From NCBI RefSeq assembly GCF_021729845.1, contig NZ_CP063398.1, positions 558,001 through 622,000 of the forward strand: a stretch of DNA of 64,000 nt, in the 5' to 3' direction. This DNA comes from Rhizobium sp. SL42 (GTDB lineage Bacteria; Pseudomonadota; Alphaproteobacteria; Rhizobiales; Rhizobiaceae). A program made the translations under genes and the position numbers. A model generated the notes under the pieces. It ran no database searches. It saw only the letters and a program-made list of their open reading frames with translations, and was not told where the DNA came from. Shown in pieces: positions 17,988-26,730 of the stretch (positions are counted from its first letter, which is position 1; every line of letters begins with the position of its first letter).

Positions 17988-18497
17988 ATGGTCACTGTAA
18001 AAAAAGATGCCCGGTATGAAGTGTACCTGAAGGCACGCAAGGCCCTGATCGACTATGCCACGCCGATTACCGGCTCCCGCGAGGACGCTGAGGATATTGT
18101 ACAGGATGCGTTTCTGAAGTTTGTGCCGGAAGACAGCGAAGGGCCAACGCCTCCGAAGGCCTATCTGTTTCGCATCGTTCGCAACCTGTCTTTCAATAAA
18201 AGGCGCAGGCGCAAGCTTGAGACGAAGGATGAGCCGGACGACATTCCATGGTGGGCCTGGCCGCAAAGCCGCCCGTCACCGGAGGCGGACCTCGTGCTGC
18301 AGCAGCAGATAAAGCTGGTGGCTCAGGTCATGGAGCAATTGCCGGATCGCGAACGCGCGGTCATGGAGATGTACCGCTTCGAAAAAATGACGCTGCAGGA
18401 GATCGCTGATCGGCTGGCGATTTCTGTTGCCACCGCGCACCGCTTGCTAAGTGCAGCCATGCGCCGCCTCCGGGACGAGACAAGGGATGTCTTGTGA
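17988..18497 (+). CDS. FecI-like ECF sigma factor
   Basis: The protein has 169 residues from ATG 17988; GTG 17931 and ATG 17970 are in-frame alternatives, but the family N-terminus fits 17988. Region 2 is ARKALIDYATPITGSREDAE followed by DIVQDAFLKF, and region 4 is LPDRERAVMEMYRFEKMTLQ followed by EIADRLAISVATAHRLL. It should direct RNA polymerase to the hemophore receptor or transport genes once the paired FecR-like protein relays a signal from the TonB receptor, as in FecI/HasI systems. Its TGA overlaps the GTG of the anti-sigma gene. An IRO box upstream indicates iron repression. Confidence 0.9.
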   Translation: MVTVKKDARYEVYLKARKALIDYATPITGSREDAEDIVQDAFLKFVPEDSEGPTPPKAYLFRIVRNLSFNKRRRRKLETKDEPDDIPWWAWPQSRPSPEADLVLQQQIKLVAQVMEQLPDRERAVMEMYRFEKMTLQEIADRLAISVATAHRLLSAAMRRLRDETRDVL

Positions 18498-19606
18498 CGG
18501 AAAAAATCCCGCTCAATGCAAATTCTGTGAAAGAATTACCCGGCTCGCGTGTTTATGCAGATAATGCATTTGAAACTACACAATCGCCAGGACTGACAAG
18601 GCCGGCCCAGATGACCTCCGAACCACGCAACAACCGATCTCTCCTGTTTGAGGAAGCCAGCGAATGGCTGATCCGTATCCGGGAAAATCCACAATCCGCC
18701 GATACACGGGCGACGTTCGAGGCCTGGCGGCGGACCTCTTCGGATCATGAACAGGCTTGGAGCGATCTCTGTCGTCTATGGAGCGCCACGGGAAAGGCCG
18801 AGCCGTTCTATCGTCCGCTTGCCCAATCAAGCAAGCCCAAGGCGCCGAAGGCAATGCGGTTGCCGGTATTTTCCCTTCCCCGGCTTGCGACGGCGCTGGC
18901 GATTGTGTGCGTCAGCGCACTCGCTGTCTTCTTTGCGGCCCCCTCCCTGATGATCCGATTGTCCGCAGATCACGTGACGACGACTGCGGAGATCCAGACC
19001 ATCCGGCTGGAGGATGGCAGCACGGTGCAACTTGCGCCCGAGAGTGCCCTGCGCATCGAATTCCACGACGGTGTCCGGCAGGTCGTGCTTGTGCGCGGTG
19101 AAGCATTCTTCGACGTCGCCAAGGATACAAACCGGAAATTCAAGGTCGTTGCGGGCGGCACCGAGGTCGAAGTGCTCGGCACCGCCTTCGATGTTCATGT
19201 CACCGAGGCGTCGACAACGGTCTCCGTTGCCCGCGGCTCGGTCTCGGCATTTGCCAGAAACGCTTCGCCACCTTCGTCAAACAACATGCTTGCACCGGGC
19301 GACGCCATCGAGATCGACGAGCGGACGGGCATTGCGACCAGGACGCTTGTTGCGGCAGACGACGTCGGCTCGTGGCGTCAAGGCAGGTTGGTGGTCAGCA
19401 ATGCGACCATAGCCTCGGTGGTGGACGTCATCCGGCACTACGACAGCGCGTGGATCACGCTTGCGGATACTTCGCTCGGCGAACAGAGGGTGACGGGTAT
19501 CTACGACCTCAAATCCCCCGAACTCGCACTCGGGGCGCTGGTCGATCCATTCGGCGGCAGGGTCAGAAACTTCGGCAGCTCCGTCAGGGTCATAAGCCGC
19601 CATTAA
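18494..19606 (+). CDS. FecR-like anti-sigma/signal transducer
   Basis: This 370-residue protein starts at GTG 18494 and overlaps the sigma gene by four bases. The N-terminal cytoplasmic domain (FEEASEWLIRIRENPQSADT, then FEAWRRTSSDHEQAW) binds the sigma factor. One membrane helix follows at about 120-145 (LPRLATALAIVCVSALAVFF). The periplasmic FecR domain includes IRLEDGSTVQLAPESALRIE and GEAFFDVAKD. The last 80 residues resemble an STN-like fold (VTGIYDLKSPELALGALVDP). It would contact the signalling domain of the downstream receptor, completing a cell-surface signalling trio. Confidence 0.9.
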   Translation: MTEKIPLNANSVKELPGSRVYADNAFETTQSPGLTRPAQMTSEPRNNRSLLFEEASEWLIRIRENPQSADTRATFEAWRRTSSDHEQAWSDLCRLWSATGKAEPFYRPLAQSSKPKAPKAMRLPVFSLPRLATALAIVCVSALAVFFAAPSLMIRLSADHVTTTAEIQTIRLEDGSTVQLAPESALRIEFHDGVRQVVLVRGEAFFDVAKDTNRKFKVVAGGTEVEVLGTAFDVHVTEASTTVSVARGSVSAFARNASPPSSNNMLAPGDAIEIDERTGIATRTLVAADDVGSWRQGRLVVSNATIASVVDVIRHYDSAWITLADTSLGEQRVTGIYDLKSPELALGALVDPFGGRVRNFGSSVRVISRH

Positions 19607-19611
19607 AAATA

Positions 19612-19626
19612 TGATAATAATAATCA
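19612..19626 (+). promoter_or_regulatory. IRO box (TGA-N9-TCA) before hasR
   Basis: TGA (19612-19614) and TCA (19624-19626) flank nine A/T bases (TAATAATAA), 111 bases before the receptor start. It is the second RirA-type site of the has cluster, so hasR may be transcribed separately under direct iron control. Confidence 0.6.
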
Positions 19627-19736
19627 AGATTTAGCACAAAAGCGAAAAACCTACTGAAAATATCGGCTTATCGATGTGTCTTTCTGTCAGCAAACCGGTT
19701 CGACCGGTGTGCCAAGGCAGGAGAGGCAGTGGGTAA

Positions 19737-22568
19737 ATGGTACAACGAGTAGCTTTGAGGCGACATCCTTCCCCAAAGGGCAGAGCCGGGAAAATTGGGT
19801 TTCTTTTGAGTTCGGTCGCCCTCGGCACCGTCATGCTCTGCGGACAGGGGCAGGCGCAAACGGCCGTTCCCGCCGTAGGCCAGCAGTCGCACCAAACGGA
19901 TATGCGCGATTTCGATATTACAGGTCAGCCGCTGTCAGGAGCGCTGGCCGCATTCAACCGCCAGTCCGGCATCCAGGTGAGCCAGGCCTCTGGCACAGCA
20001 GCGAATGTCACTGTCAATGCCGTCAGGGGACGCATGACGCCGCAGGCCGCTCTCACGACCATGCTTTCCGGCACAGGCATACCCTTCCGGTTTACCGGCA
20101 ACCGGGCCGTGGTGATCGGCGCCAGCCAGAACGGCAGCGAAGCCACCAATTCCGCGGACGATGGATCTACGGTCCTTGAAACCATCACTGTTGCCGGAGG
20201 CCGCGGCACGGCCACGACCGGTTCCGGCTATCAGGGTACGCCCGACTGGGTCTACGAGACACCGAGCAGTCTCAGCGTGGTTGGCCGCGAAGCAATACAG
20301 GCGGCCGGCGTTCGCAACACCCGTGATGTCTTCAACCGGATATCCGGTGTCTATGCCGGCGAAGGCAATGGAAGCTTTCCGACGGTGTCGCCGAATATTC
20401 GCGGCCTGCAGGATTCCGGCCGTGTCGTCGTCTCGATCGATGGCGCACGTCAGAATGCCCAGCGCGGCGCCGGTTTCGGTGGTGGCAACTACATCTCCAA
20501 CTCGGGCCAGGCCTTTGTCGACAGCGCATTCATCCGTGCCGTCGAAGTGGAAAAGAGAACGTCCGCGACGTCCGGCAGTGCCGGTTCGCTTGGCGGCAAG
20601 GTCGAATTCCAGACGGTCGGTGCGGACGACCTGATTGCCGACGGCAGAACCTGGGGTGTCGAGACGAATACCTCGACCGGCACGAACAACTATTATTTTC
20701 AGGGCTCTGTTCTCGGAGCGACCCGGCTTGGCGAGACGCCATTCTCACTGACCGGCGGCTTCAGCAGTTCCAATCTCGGTGAATATGCGATCGGCCGAAA
20801 CGGCGATTCGGCAACCACCGAAACCAACATGAAGAACCTGCTCGGTCGCAGCAACTGGAGCTCGCTGTTCAAGCTGGAAGGGGATTTCGGCGATGTACAG
20901 ACATCGCTGTCCTGGATGCATCAGGACAACTCCTTCCTTTACGGATCGTCCGGTGGCGCGAGCCTCAACCATGAGGACGCGCGCAACGACAGCGTTACGG
21001 CCAAATTCGCCTGGGATCCGGAATCCGCGCTGATCGATATGAAGGGCCTGCTGTGGCTCAACGATTCCATGACAAATGAGGTGCGCGAGGCACGCACGAA
21101 CGAGGCGCCTGAAACCTCGATCGACATGGGGACAAAAAGTTTCGGGGCTTCGCTGGAGAATACCAGCGAGCTGGATACCATCGCCGGACCGCTCACCCTG
21201 AACTACGGCGCCGAGGCATTTCGCGACATCGCCAACTCGTCTGCCTATAGCGAAACGATTGCGGCCGAGCCTGACATCGCCAGCAGCTATACCGCTTTCA
21301 GCCCTCCAGGCCGGCGCGACATGGCGAGCATCTTTCTCAACGGAACGCTGGAGCCGACGGATTGGGTCAGCGTTTCTGCCGGGATACGCTATGACTGGTC
21401 ACGATTGAAGGGGACCACCAGCTATTTCAATCGCCGGGTAACCACAGTGATCACTCCCGCCCGTGTTGCGCAGGCAGTCACCACATGGGGTGCCTGGGGC
21501 CAGATCTACGATGTCACCAACTACACGTTTCGCACGGCTGTTTGCACAACAGGCATCAATCCAAACACCGGTCTCGCGGTGAATAACGTACTACGGACCC
21601 GCACATGCAATGCGTTGAACGCAGCCGGCGAAATGATCGATGGCCTTTGGTACGTGGCCGGCGACATCGTCCCTGCGACACAAGAACCCCCAGTTGAAGA
21701 CTTTCCGGAATACGAAGTCGACATCGACCGCATCGACAGTGCCTGGCTGCCATCGGCTACCATAGAATTCAAGCCGGTAGACTGGTTCCGGCCGTATGCC
21801 AGCTATTCCGAAAGCTACCGCCCCCCTACCATTCTCGAGGCGTTTCTCAGCGGCGGCACGCCCAGCGACGACATTGGCATCACCTATGCTCCAAACGAAC
21901 ATCTTCGCTCCGAAACCGCTGAGACCTATGAGATCGGCACCAATATCAGCCTGGACGATGTGCTGACCGGAGGAGACTCTCTTCGCGTGAAGGCCGCAGT
22001 CTTCTACCGAGAAATCGAGGACTTCATCGTGATGGGTGACATCTACACGTCCGAAGTCAGCAGCCGGACATATAGAAGCTTCGTCAATGTCGACGGCACG
22101 ACCCGCATGAAGGGCATCGAACTGGAAGGCAACTACGACACAGGCGCGTTCTGGCTGGGCGGCACGGCCACCTTGCTGGATACCAAATGGCCGACCAAGA
22201 CCGAGATCTTCTCGAACGGCAGCCAGACCACCACAGGCGACATCTTTGCGACGTCAGGCAACGTGCCGCCGAAGATGAAGCTGACCCTGGATGGCGGCAT
22301 GCGCTTTCTCGATGAACGGCTCTCTCTCGGCGCACGCGTCAATCACGTCAGTCCCAATCAGGGCAGGACCTACGATTCCGACGGTGACCTGACCGAAGCA
22401 TCAGACCGCTACACCACGGTGGATCTTTACGGCTCGTTCAATGTGACCGATGCGGCAACGCTGCGGTTTGCGGTCAACAACGTCACCGATCGGAACTACC
22501 TCCCGGCAGGCGGCGACTATACCGCTCCAGGCCGTACCTTCATCGCAACACTGAAGATGAAGTTCTAA
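19737..22568 (+). CDS. hasR: TonB-dependent outer-membrane receptor with STN signalling domain, HasR-like
   Basis: The protein has 943 residues. A long signal peptide ends near GQAQT (residue 41), and residues about 55-125 form the STN/secretin-N signalling domain (RDFDITGQPLSGALAAFNRQ). The plug domain follows (DVFNRISGVYAGEGN, RVVVSIDGARQNAQRG) and then a 22-strand-type barrel ending in a terminal Phe (FIATLKMKF). The plug wording and the adjacent hemophore and exporter genes favour a HasR heme/hemophore receptor. A FRAP-like YRPP motif is followed by NEHLRSE where NPNL is typical; the only His in that loop region is the one in NEHL, so canonical heme ligation is uncertain. Energy would come from TonB encoded elsewhere. 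Confidence 0.82.
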   Translation: MVQRVALRRHPSPKGRAGKIGFLLSSVALGTVMLCGQGQAQTAVPAVGQQSHQTDMRDFDITGQPLSGALAAFNRQSGIQVSQASGTAANVTVNAVRGRMTPQAALTTMLSGTGIPFRFTGNRAVVIGASQNGSEATNSADDGSTVLETITVAGGRGTATTGSGYQGTPDWVYETPSSLSVVGREAIQAAGVRNTRDVFNRISGVYAGEGNGSFPTVSPNIRGLQDSGRVVVSIDGARQNAQRGAGFGGGNYISNSGQAFVDSAFIRAVEVEKRTSATSGSAGSLGGKVEFQTVGADDLIADGRTWGVETNTSTGTNNYYFQGSVLGATRLGETPFSLTGGFSSSNLGEYAIGRNGDSATTETNMKNLLGRSNWSSLFKLEGDFGDVQTSLSWMHQDNSFLYGSSGGASLNHEDARNDSVTAKFAWDPESALIDMKGLLWLNDSMTNEVREARTNEAPETSIDMGTKSFGASLENTSELDTIAGPLTLNYGAEAFRDIANSSAYSETIAAEPDIASSYTAFSPPGRRDMASIFLNGTLEPTDWVSVSAGIRYDWSRLKGTTSYFNRRVTTVITPARVAQAVTTWGAWGQIYDVTNYTFRTAVCTTGINPNTGLAVNNVLRTRTCNALNAAGEMIDGLWYVAGDIVPATQEPPVEDFPEYEVDIDRIDSAWLPSATIEFKPVDWFRPYASYSESYRPPTILEAFLSGGTPSDDIGITYAPNEHLRSETAETYEIGTNISLDDVLTGGDSLRVKAAVFYREIEDFIVMGDIYTSEVSSRTYRSFVNVDGTTRMKGIELEGNYDTGAFWLGGTATLLDTKWPTKTEIFSNGSQTTTGDIFATSGNVPPKMKLTLDGGMRFLDERLSLGARVNHVSPNQGRTYDSDGDLTEASDRYTTVDLYGSFNVTDAATLRFAVNNVTDRNYLPAGGDYTAPGRTFIATLKMKF

Positions 22569-22613
22569 CGCTTCCCTTATCGCGCGGCTTAGCAGCAGCG
22601 CCGACCAGAAATT

Positions 22614-22669
22614 CCCCGGGCCAGGGTGATGGCCTGACCCGGGGATACAATGTCCGGACGATCGTCCGG
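22614..22669 (+). promoter_or_regulatory. Hairpin plus 16-bp palindrome between hasR and hasA
   Basis: CCCCGGGCCAGG (22614-22625) pairs with CCTGACCCGGGG (22633-22644), 11 of 12 bases, with a seven-base loop. Right after it lies the perfect palindrome CCGGACGATCGTCCGG (22654-22669). These stems could stabilise or process the mRNA so that hasA is made in excess over hasR; partial termination is also possible. Confidence 0.55.
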
Positions 22670-22702
22670 GCCAATGTCAACAGCCACTCAAGGAGAAACC
22701 CC

Positions 22703-23425
22703 ATGGCTGCAGTCATCCAACTTAGCTCCGCCTCCGCCAATATGGAAGGCTACCTCAACGGTTGGACGAGCGGTTACAGCTCGACCTATGGCGCATTTTG
22801 GGACGAGGGTAACGGCCTGGTCACCAATCCGCTCGCAACGACCGTCTACGAACAATGGGGCAACGGCTCCACAGGCGGCAACGGCATCTACATGGAAGGC
22901 GAATTCCAGTATTCCCGCGGCAACCTGACCGGCACCGTCGACAGCATCACGCTCGGCACAGGCTTCAGCCAGTCTGCATCTACCGGCTTCAGCGTCTCGG
23001 CCGATCTCGTGATCACGCCGGACAGCACTTTCCCGAGTGCCAGCCAGGATGTCTTCGATTGGGCGATCTACGATCTGACCGTCAACAGCTCGCTCGACAG
23101 CCTCTATGACTATCTGGCGGCCGTTGGCACCGAAGTTCGCGATACCGCCGCTTCCGATACCCTGGTTGGGTTCGGCGGCGCCGACACTTTCGTGTTCAGC
23201 TCCGGCAATGACATCGTCAAGGCAGGTCCGGCCGGCACTTATGGCTATCAGGACGGTGTAGACACGTTGGACGTTTCGGGATGGTACCTTTCCGATTTCA
23301 GCGAACTGACCTTCTCAAACCTTAACGGCAACGCCGTTATCGGAAACCAGTATACCAGTGACACCATCACACTGAATGGTGTTTCGTCCAGCGTCCTCGA
23401 CGCCTCCGACTTCCTGTTCGCCTAA
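22703..23425 (+). CDS. hasA: HasA-like secreted hemophore with RTX-like C-terminal tail
   Basis: This 240-residue protein has no N-terminal signal peptide, as expected for type I secretion. Residues 14-145 follow the HasA hemophore: EGYLNGWTSGYSSTYG at the start, EGEFQYSRGNLTGTVDSITL in the middle and SSLDSLYDYLAAVGTEV at the end. Tyr70 aligns with the heme-ligating Tyr75 of Serratia HasA. The loop carrying its partner His83 is deleted, the His32 position is not His, and the whole protein contains no His and no Cys. Residues 150-240 look like an RTX/serralysin-type C-terminal block (VGFGGADTFVFSSGNDIV) ending DASDFLFA, a typical type I export end. The gene sits between receptor and exporter genes. 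Heme binding by Tyr alone, or another ligand, is possible. Confidence 0.75.
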   Translation: MAAVIQLSSASANMEGYLNGWTSGYSSTYGAFWDEGNGLVTNPLATTVYEQWGNGSTGGNGIYMEGEFQYSRGNLTGTVDSITLGTGFSQSASTGFSVSADLVITPDSTFPSASQDVFDWAIYDLTVNSSLDSLYDYLAAVGTEVRDTAASDTLVGFGGADTFVFSSGNDIVKAGPAGTYGYQDGVDTLDVSGWYLSDFSELTFSNLNGNAVIGNQYTSDTITLNGVSSSVLDASDFLFA

Positions 23426-23435
23426 GGGTAACAAA

Positions 23436-23466
23436 GGTCGCGCGCACAGCTCTTGTGCGCGCGACC
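23436..23466 (+). terminator. Perfect 13-bp hairpin between hasA and hasD
   Basis: GGTCGCGCGCACA (23436-23448) pairs with TGTGCGCGCGACC (23454-23466) around loop GCTCT, between the hemophore stop and the exporter start. It resembles the attenuators that hold type I exporter expression below that of the secreted substrate. Confidence 0.7.
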
Positions 23467-23498
23467 ACTTCGTTTCAAACCAGGAGCGCGTCGACCGC

Positions 23499-25325
23499 AT
23501 GCAAACTGCAAATCGCACGGAACACGCCCCGGCGGGCAAGGCCTTGAAAATCAACGGGCCTCTGGCGGCCATTGCGCTGCTCAGTGGCGTCACCAACATT
23601 CTGGCGCTGACCTCGCCGCTCTTCATGCTGCAGGTCTATGACCGTGTTCTGTCAAGCGGCAGCATTCCCACGCTGGTCGGGCTCGCCGTCCTGGCCGCTA
23701 GCCTCTATGCCTTCCAAGCCCTGCTCGACATCATCCGGGCGCGTGTGCTGCTGCGGATCGGTGAAAAATTCGACCACCGTCTGTCACCACGCGTCTACCA
23801 TGCGGTGGTCCGTCTACCGCTCCTCACGCGGATGCCCGGAGACGGGCTCCAGCCATTGCGCGATCTCGACAATGTGCGCGGCTTTCTCTCCGGCAGTGGC
23901 CCGACCGCCTTCTTCGACCTGCCCTGGATGCCGCTCTATCTCGGCATCAGCTTTCTGTTCCACGTCTGGATCGGCGTCACCGCTCTTGCCGGTGCGATCA
24001 TGCTGGTCTCACTGACGATCCTGACCAATCTGATGTCCCGTCGGCCGATCCGCGAGGCGACCGCCGCCAACATGGCGCGCAACGGGCTTCTCGAAGCCAC
24101 CCGACGGAATGCCGAAATCGTCCACGCCATGGGCCTCGGCTCACGCACGGCGCTGCGCTGGCAGCAGGCCAATCTCGACTATCTCCACGCAAACAGGCAA
24201 TCCGGCGACGTGATGAACGGGCTCGGCAACCTGTCGCGCGCTTTGCGCATGATGCTGCAATCGGCTCTTCTCGGCGTCGGCGCCTGGCTGGTCATCAGCC
24301 AGGAGGCCACCGGCGGCGTGATGATCGCCAGTTCGATCATGATGGGCCGCGCACTGGCGCCGGTCGATGCGGCGATCACCGCCTGGAAGCCCTATCTGAT
24401 GGCGCGCCAGAGCTGGACACGGCTGCAGGAACTGCTGGCACGCGTTCCGCTGGACCCTCCCGTCCTGTCCTTGCCGCGGCCGCAAAGCGATCTCAGGGTC
24501 GATGCCCTGGCAGTCGCGCCGCCCGGCGAGAAAATCCCCACGCTCGCCGGCATCGCATTTGCCATCCAGGCCGGAAACGCCCTCGGGATCATCGGCCCTT
24601 CCGGTTCCGGCAAATCAACCCTGGCACGCGCACTCGTCGGCGCATGGCCACCGCTGGCAGGCAAGGTCCGGATCGATGGCGCCAGCCTAGACCAATGGAA
24701 CCGGGAGGAACTCGGCCCCCATATCGGCTACCTGCCCCAGGGTGTCGAACTCTTCGACGGGACGATTGCCGAAAACATCGCAAGGCTGGAGGCACAGCCG
24801 AATTCCGAAGCCATCGTTGCCGCCGCCCGGACAGCCGGTGCGCATGAGATGATCTTGCGGATGGAGCATGGCTACGACACCCGGATCGGCGAAGGCGGGT
24901 CGGCGCTGTCTGCCGGACAGCGCCAGCGCATCGGTCTCGCACGCGCCCTCTACAATGATCCGTTTCTGGTGATCCTCGACGAGCCGAATGCCAATCTGGA
25001 CGCTGAAGGCGAAGCCGCCGTCGTGAAAGCGATTGCCTCGGTGCGTGCGCGCAAGGGCATTGCCGTCGTCGTCGCCCACCGCCCGAGCGCGATCGGGGCC
25101 GTGGATTTCATCTTGATGGTCGAGGCAGGCCGGCAAAAGGCCTTTGGCCCGCGTGAAAAGGTTCTGGCCGAAGTCCTGCAGGCACTCCCGCCGGCGGTTC
25201 GTCCCTATCAGCCGGCTCCTTACGGCATCTCGCCCCTGCGGGTCGTCGCCTCACCCGGCAGCGCCCTCCAGGCAGAACACACCTACCCGACCGCCAAACA
25301 GGGAGATGCCGATGTCACTCCATGA
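23499..25325 (+). CDS. hasD: Type I secretion ABC exporter (permease-ATPase), HasD/PrtD-like
   Basis: The protein has 608 residues from ATG 23499. The N-terminal half holds about six membrane helices (SGVTNILALTSPLFMLQVYD is typical of PrtD/HasD exporters, and there is no C39 peptidase-like domain). The ATPase half has Walker A IIGPSGSGKST, signature LSAGQRQRIGLAR, Walker B FLVILDEPNANLD and switch His in VVVAHRPSA. It exports the adjacent hemophore across the inner membrane together with the HlyD-type adaptor. Its end overlaps the next start by 14 bases. An outer-membrane TolC-like component is not in the window. Confidence 0.92.
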   Translation: MQTANRTEHAPAGKALKINGPLAAIALLSGVTNILALTSPLFMLQVYDRVLSSGSIPTLVGLAVLAASLYAFQALLDIIRARVLLRIGEKFDHRLSPRVYHAVVRLPLLTRMPGDGLQPLRDLDNVRGFLSGSGPTAFFDLPWMPLYLGISFLFHVWIGVTALAGAIMLVSLTILTNLMSRRPIREATAANMARNGLLEATRRNAEIVHAMGLGSRTALRWQQANLDYLHANRQSGDVMNGLGNLSRALRMMLQSALLGVGAWLVISQEATGGVMIASSIMMGRALAPVDAAITAWKPYLMARQSWTRLQELLARVPLDPPVLSLPRPQSDLRVDALAVAPPGEKIPTLAGIAFAIQAGNALGIIGPSGSGKSTLARALVGAWPPLAGKVRIDGASLDQWNREELGPHIGYLPQGVELFDGTIAENIARLEAQPNSEAIVAAARTAGAHEMILRMEHGYDTRIGEGGSALSAGQRQRIGLARALYNDPFLVILDEPNANLDAEGEAAVVKAIASVRARKGIAVVVAHRPSAIGAVDFILMVEAGRQKAFGPREKVLAEVLQALPPAVRPYQPAPYGISPLRVVASPGSALQAEHTYPTAKQGDADVTP

Positions 25326-26631
25326 CATGGACTTTGCCGTCAGCCGCTCGATCCGTCGCCATATGCGCCTCGGGCTCCTCGCCTGCCTGCTGCTGGTCGG
25401 TGGCGCCGGTGCCTGGGCGGCCGTGACGAACCTGTCGGGTGCCGTCGTTGCCAGCGGCCATTTCGTGGTCGACAGCTATCTGAAAACGGTCCAGCATCCG
25501 CAAGGCGGTGTGGTCGGGGAAATTCTGGTGCGCGAAGGCGACAGCGTTGCCGCAGGCCAGGTGGTGATGCGTCTCGATGCCACTCAGGCCAGGGCCAATC
25601 TCGATATGGTGCGCAAGCGGCTGGATGAGCTGCTTGCCCGGCAGGCCCGATTGCAGGCGGAACGAGACGACCTGCAGCAAATCGCCTTTCCGGTTGCCTT
25701 GTTGGAGGGCCAGCGCCAGGGACAGGTGGAAGTGGCCGCCGCTATCGACAGCGAAACGCGGCTGTTCGAGTTCCGCCGGGCCTCGCGCGAGGGGCAGAAG
25801 GCACAGCTCGGCGAGCGCATCCTGCAATATGGCCATGAAATCGAGGGACTGCGCGCGCAGGAAGCCGCCTATCGCGAGGGAAGCGAGGTCTTGCGCGGTG
25901 AAATTTCGCTACTTGCGGACCTGCGCAAGCAAGGTGCGGTTTCCGACCAGCGCCTCAACGGCCTGAAGACCGAGCTTGCGACATTCGGCGGCGAACTAGG
26001 CGAAAAGATCGCCTATCAGGCGCAGATTGCCGGTCGGATTACCGAAACCCGGCTCGCCATGCTGCAGATCGACCAGGACCTGAAGACCGAAGTCGGCAGG
26101 GAACTGCGCGAGGTACAGGGCGATATCGGCGAATATGTCGAACGCAAGATCGCATCGGAGGACCAGCTCAAGCGGATCGATATCATCACACCGCAATCGG
26201 GCGTGGTGCATCAACTGGCGGTTCACACGGTTGGCGGGGTGGTGACGCCGGCAGAACCCATCATGCTGATCGTGCCGAAAAGCGACCGGCTTTCCGTCGA
26301 GATACGCATCTCGCCCAAGGACATCGATCAGGTGCAGCCGGGTCAGAAAGCCATGATCCGCCTGTCGGCCTTCAATCAGCGAACAACTCCGGAATTCAGT
26401 GGCCATGTCAGCCGCGTGGCGGCGGATCTGACCTCCGACGAAAAGACAGGGCTTTCCTATTATCTGGTGCGGCTTTCGGTCGATGCCGGCAAAGAAGCTG
26501 AGCTTGCCGGATTGGCACTTGTGCCGGGCATGCCGGCCGAGGTTTTCGTCCAGACCGGCAAACGATCCGCTTTGTCCTATCTCGTCAAACCGCTGAGCGA
26601 CCAGATCACCCGCGCCTTCCGCGAGCAGTAG
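25312..26631 (+). CDS. hasE: HlyD/HasE-type membrane fusion protein of type I secretion
   Basis: The protein has 439 residues from ATG 25312, chosen over ATG 25306 because GGGAG is then correctly spaced. It has one N-terminal membrane helix (LGLLACLLLVGGAGAWAAV), a lipoyl-like segment (VQHPQGGVVGEILVREGDSV), long coiled-coil helices at about 90-290, and a beta-barrel ending (DIITPQSGVVHQLAVHTVGG). This is the classic PrtE/HasE/HlyD adaptor that links the inner-membrane ABC exporter to TolC. It closes the has operon; convergent gabD remnants follow after 99 bases. Confidence 0.92.
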   Translation: MSLHDMDFAVSRSIRRHMRLGLLACLLLVGGAGAWAAVTNLSGAVVASGHFVVDSYLKTVQHPQGGVVGEILVREGDSVAAGQVVMRLDATQARANLDMVRKRLDELLARQARLQAERDDLQQIAFPVALLEGQRQGQVEVAAAIDSETRLFEFRRASREGQKAQLGERILQYGHEIEGLRAQEAAYREGSEVLRGEISLLADLRKQGAVSDQRLNGLKTELATFGGELGEKIAYQAQIAGRITETRLAMLQIDQDLKTEVGRELREVQGDIGEYVERKIASEDQLKRIDIITPQSGVVHQLAVHTVGGVVTPAEPIMLIVPKSDRLSVEIRISPKDIDQVQPGQKAMIRLSAFNQRTTPEFSGHVSRVAADLTSDEKTGLSYYLVRLSVDAGKEAELAGLALVPGMPAEVFVQTGKRSALSYLVKPLSDQITRAFREQ

Positions 26632-26730
26632 CAGGTTCAGTTCGAAACCCCTGAGCTTGTCGCTTTGCGGCAATCAATACCGTCCACAGTTGGAAACATA
26701 CATCCGCGGATCAAATTGTGAGGCGTGGTG

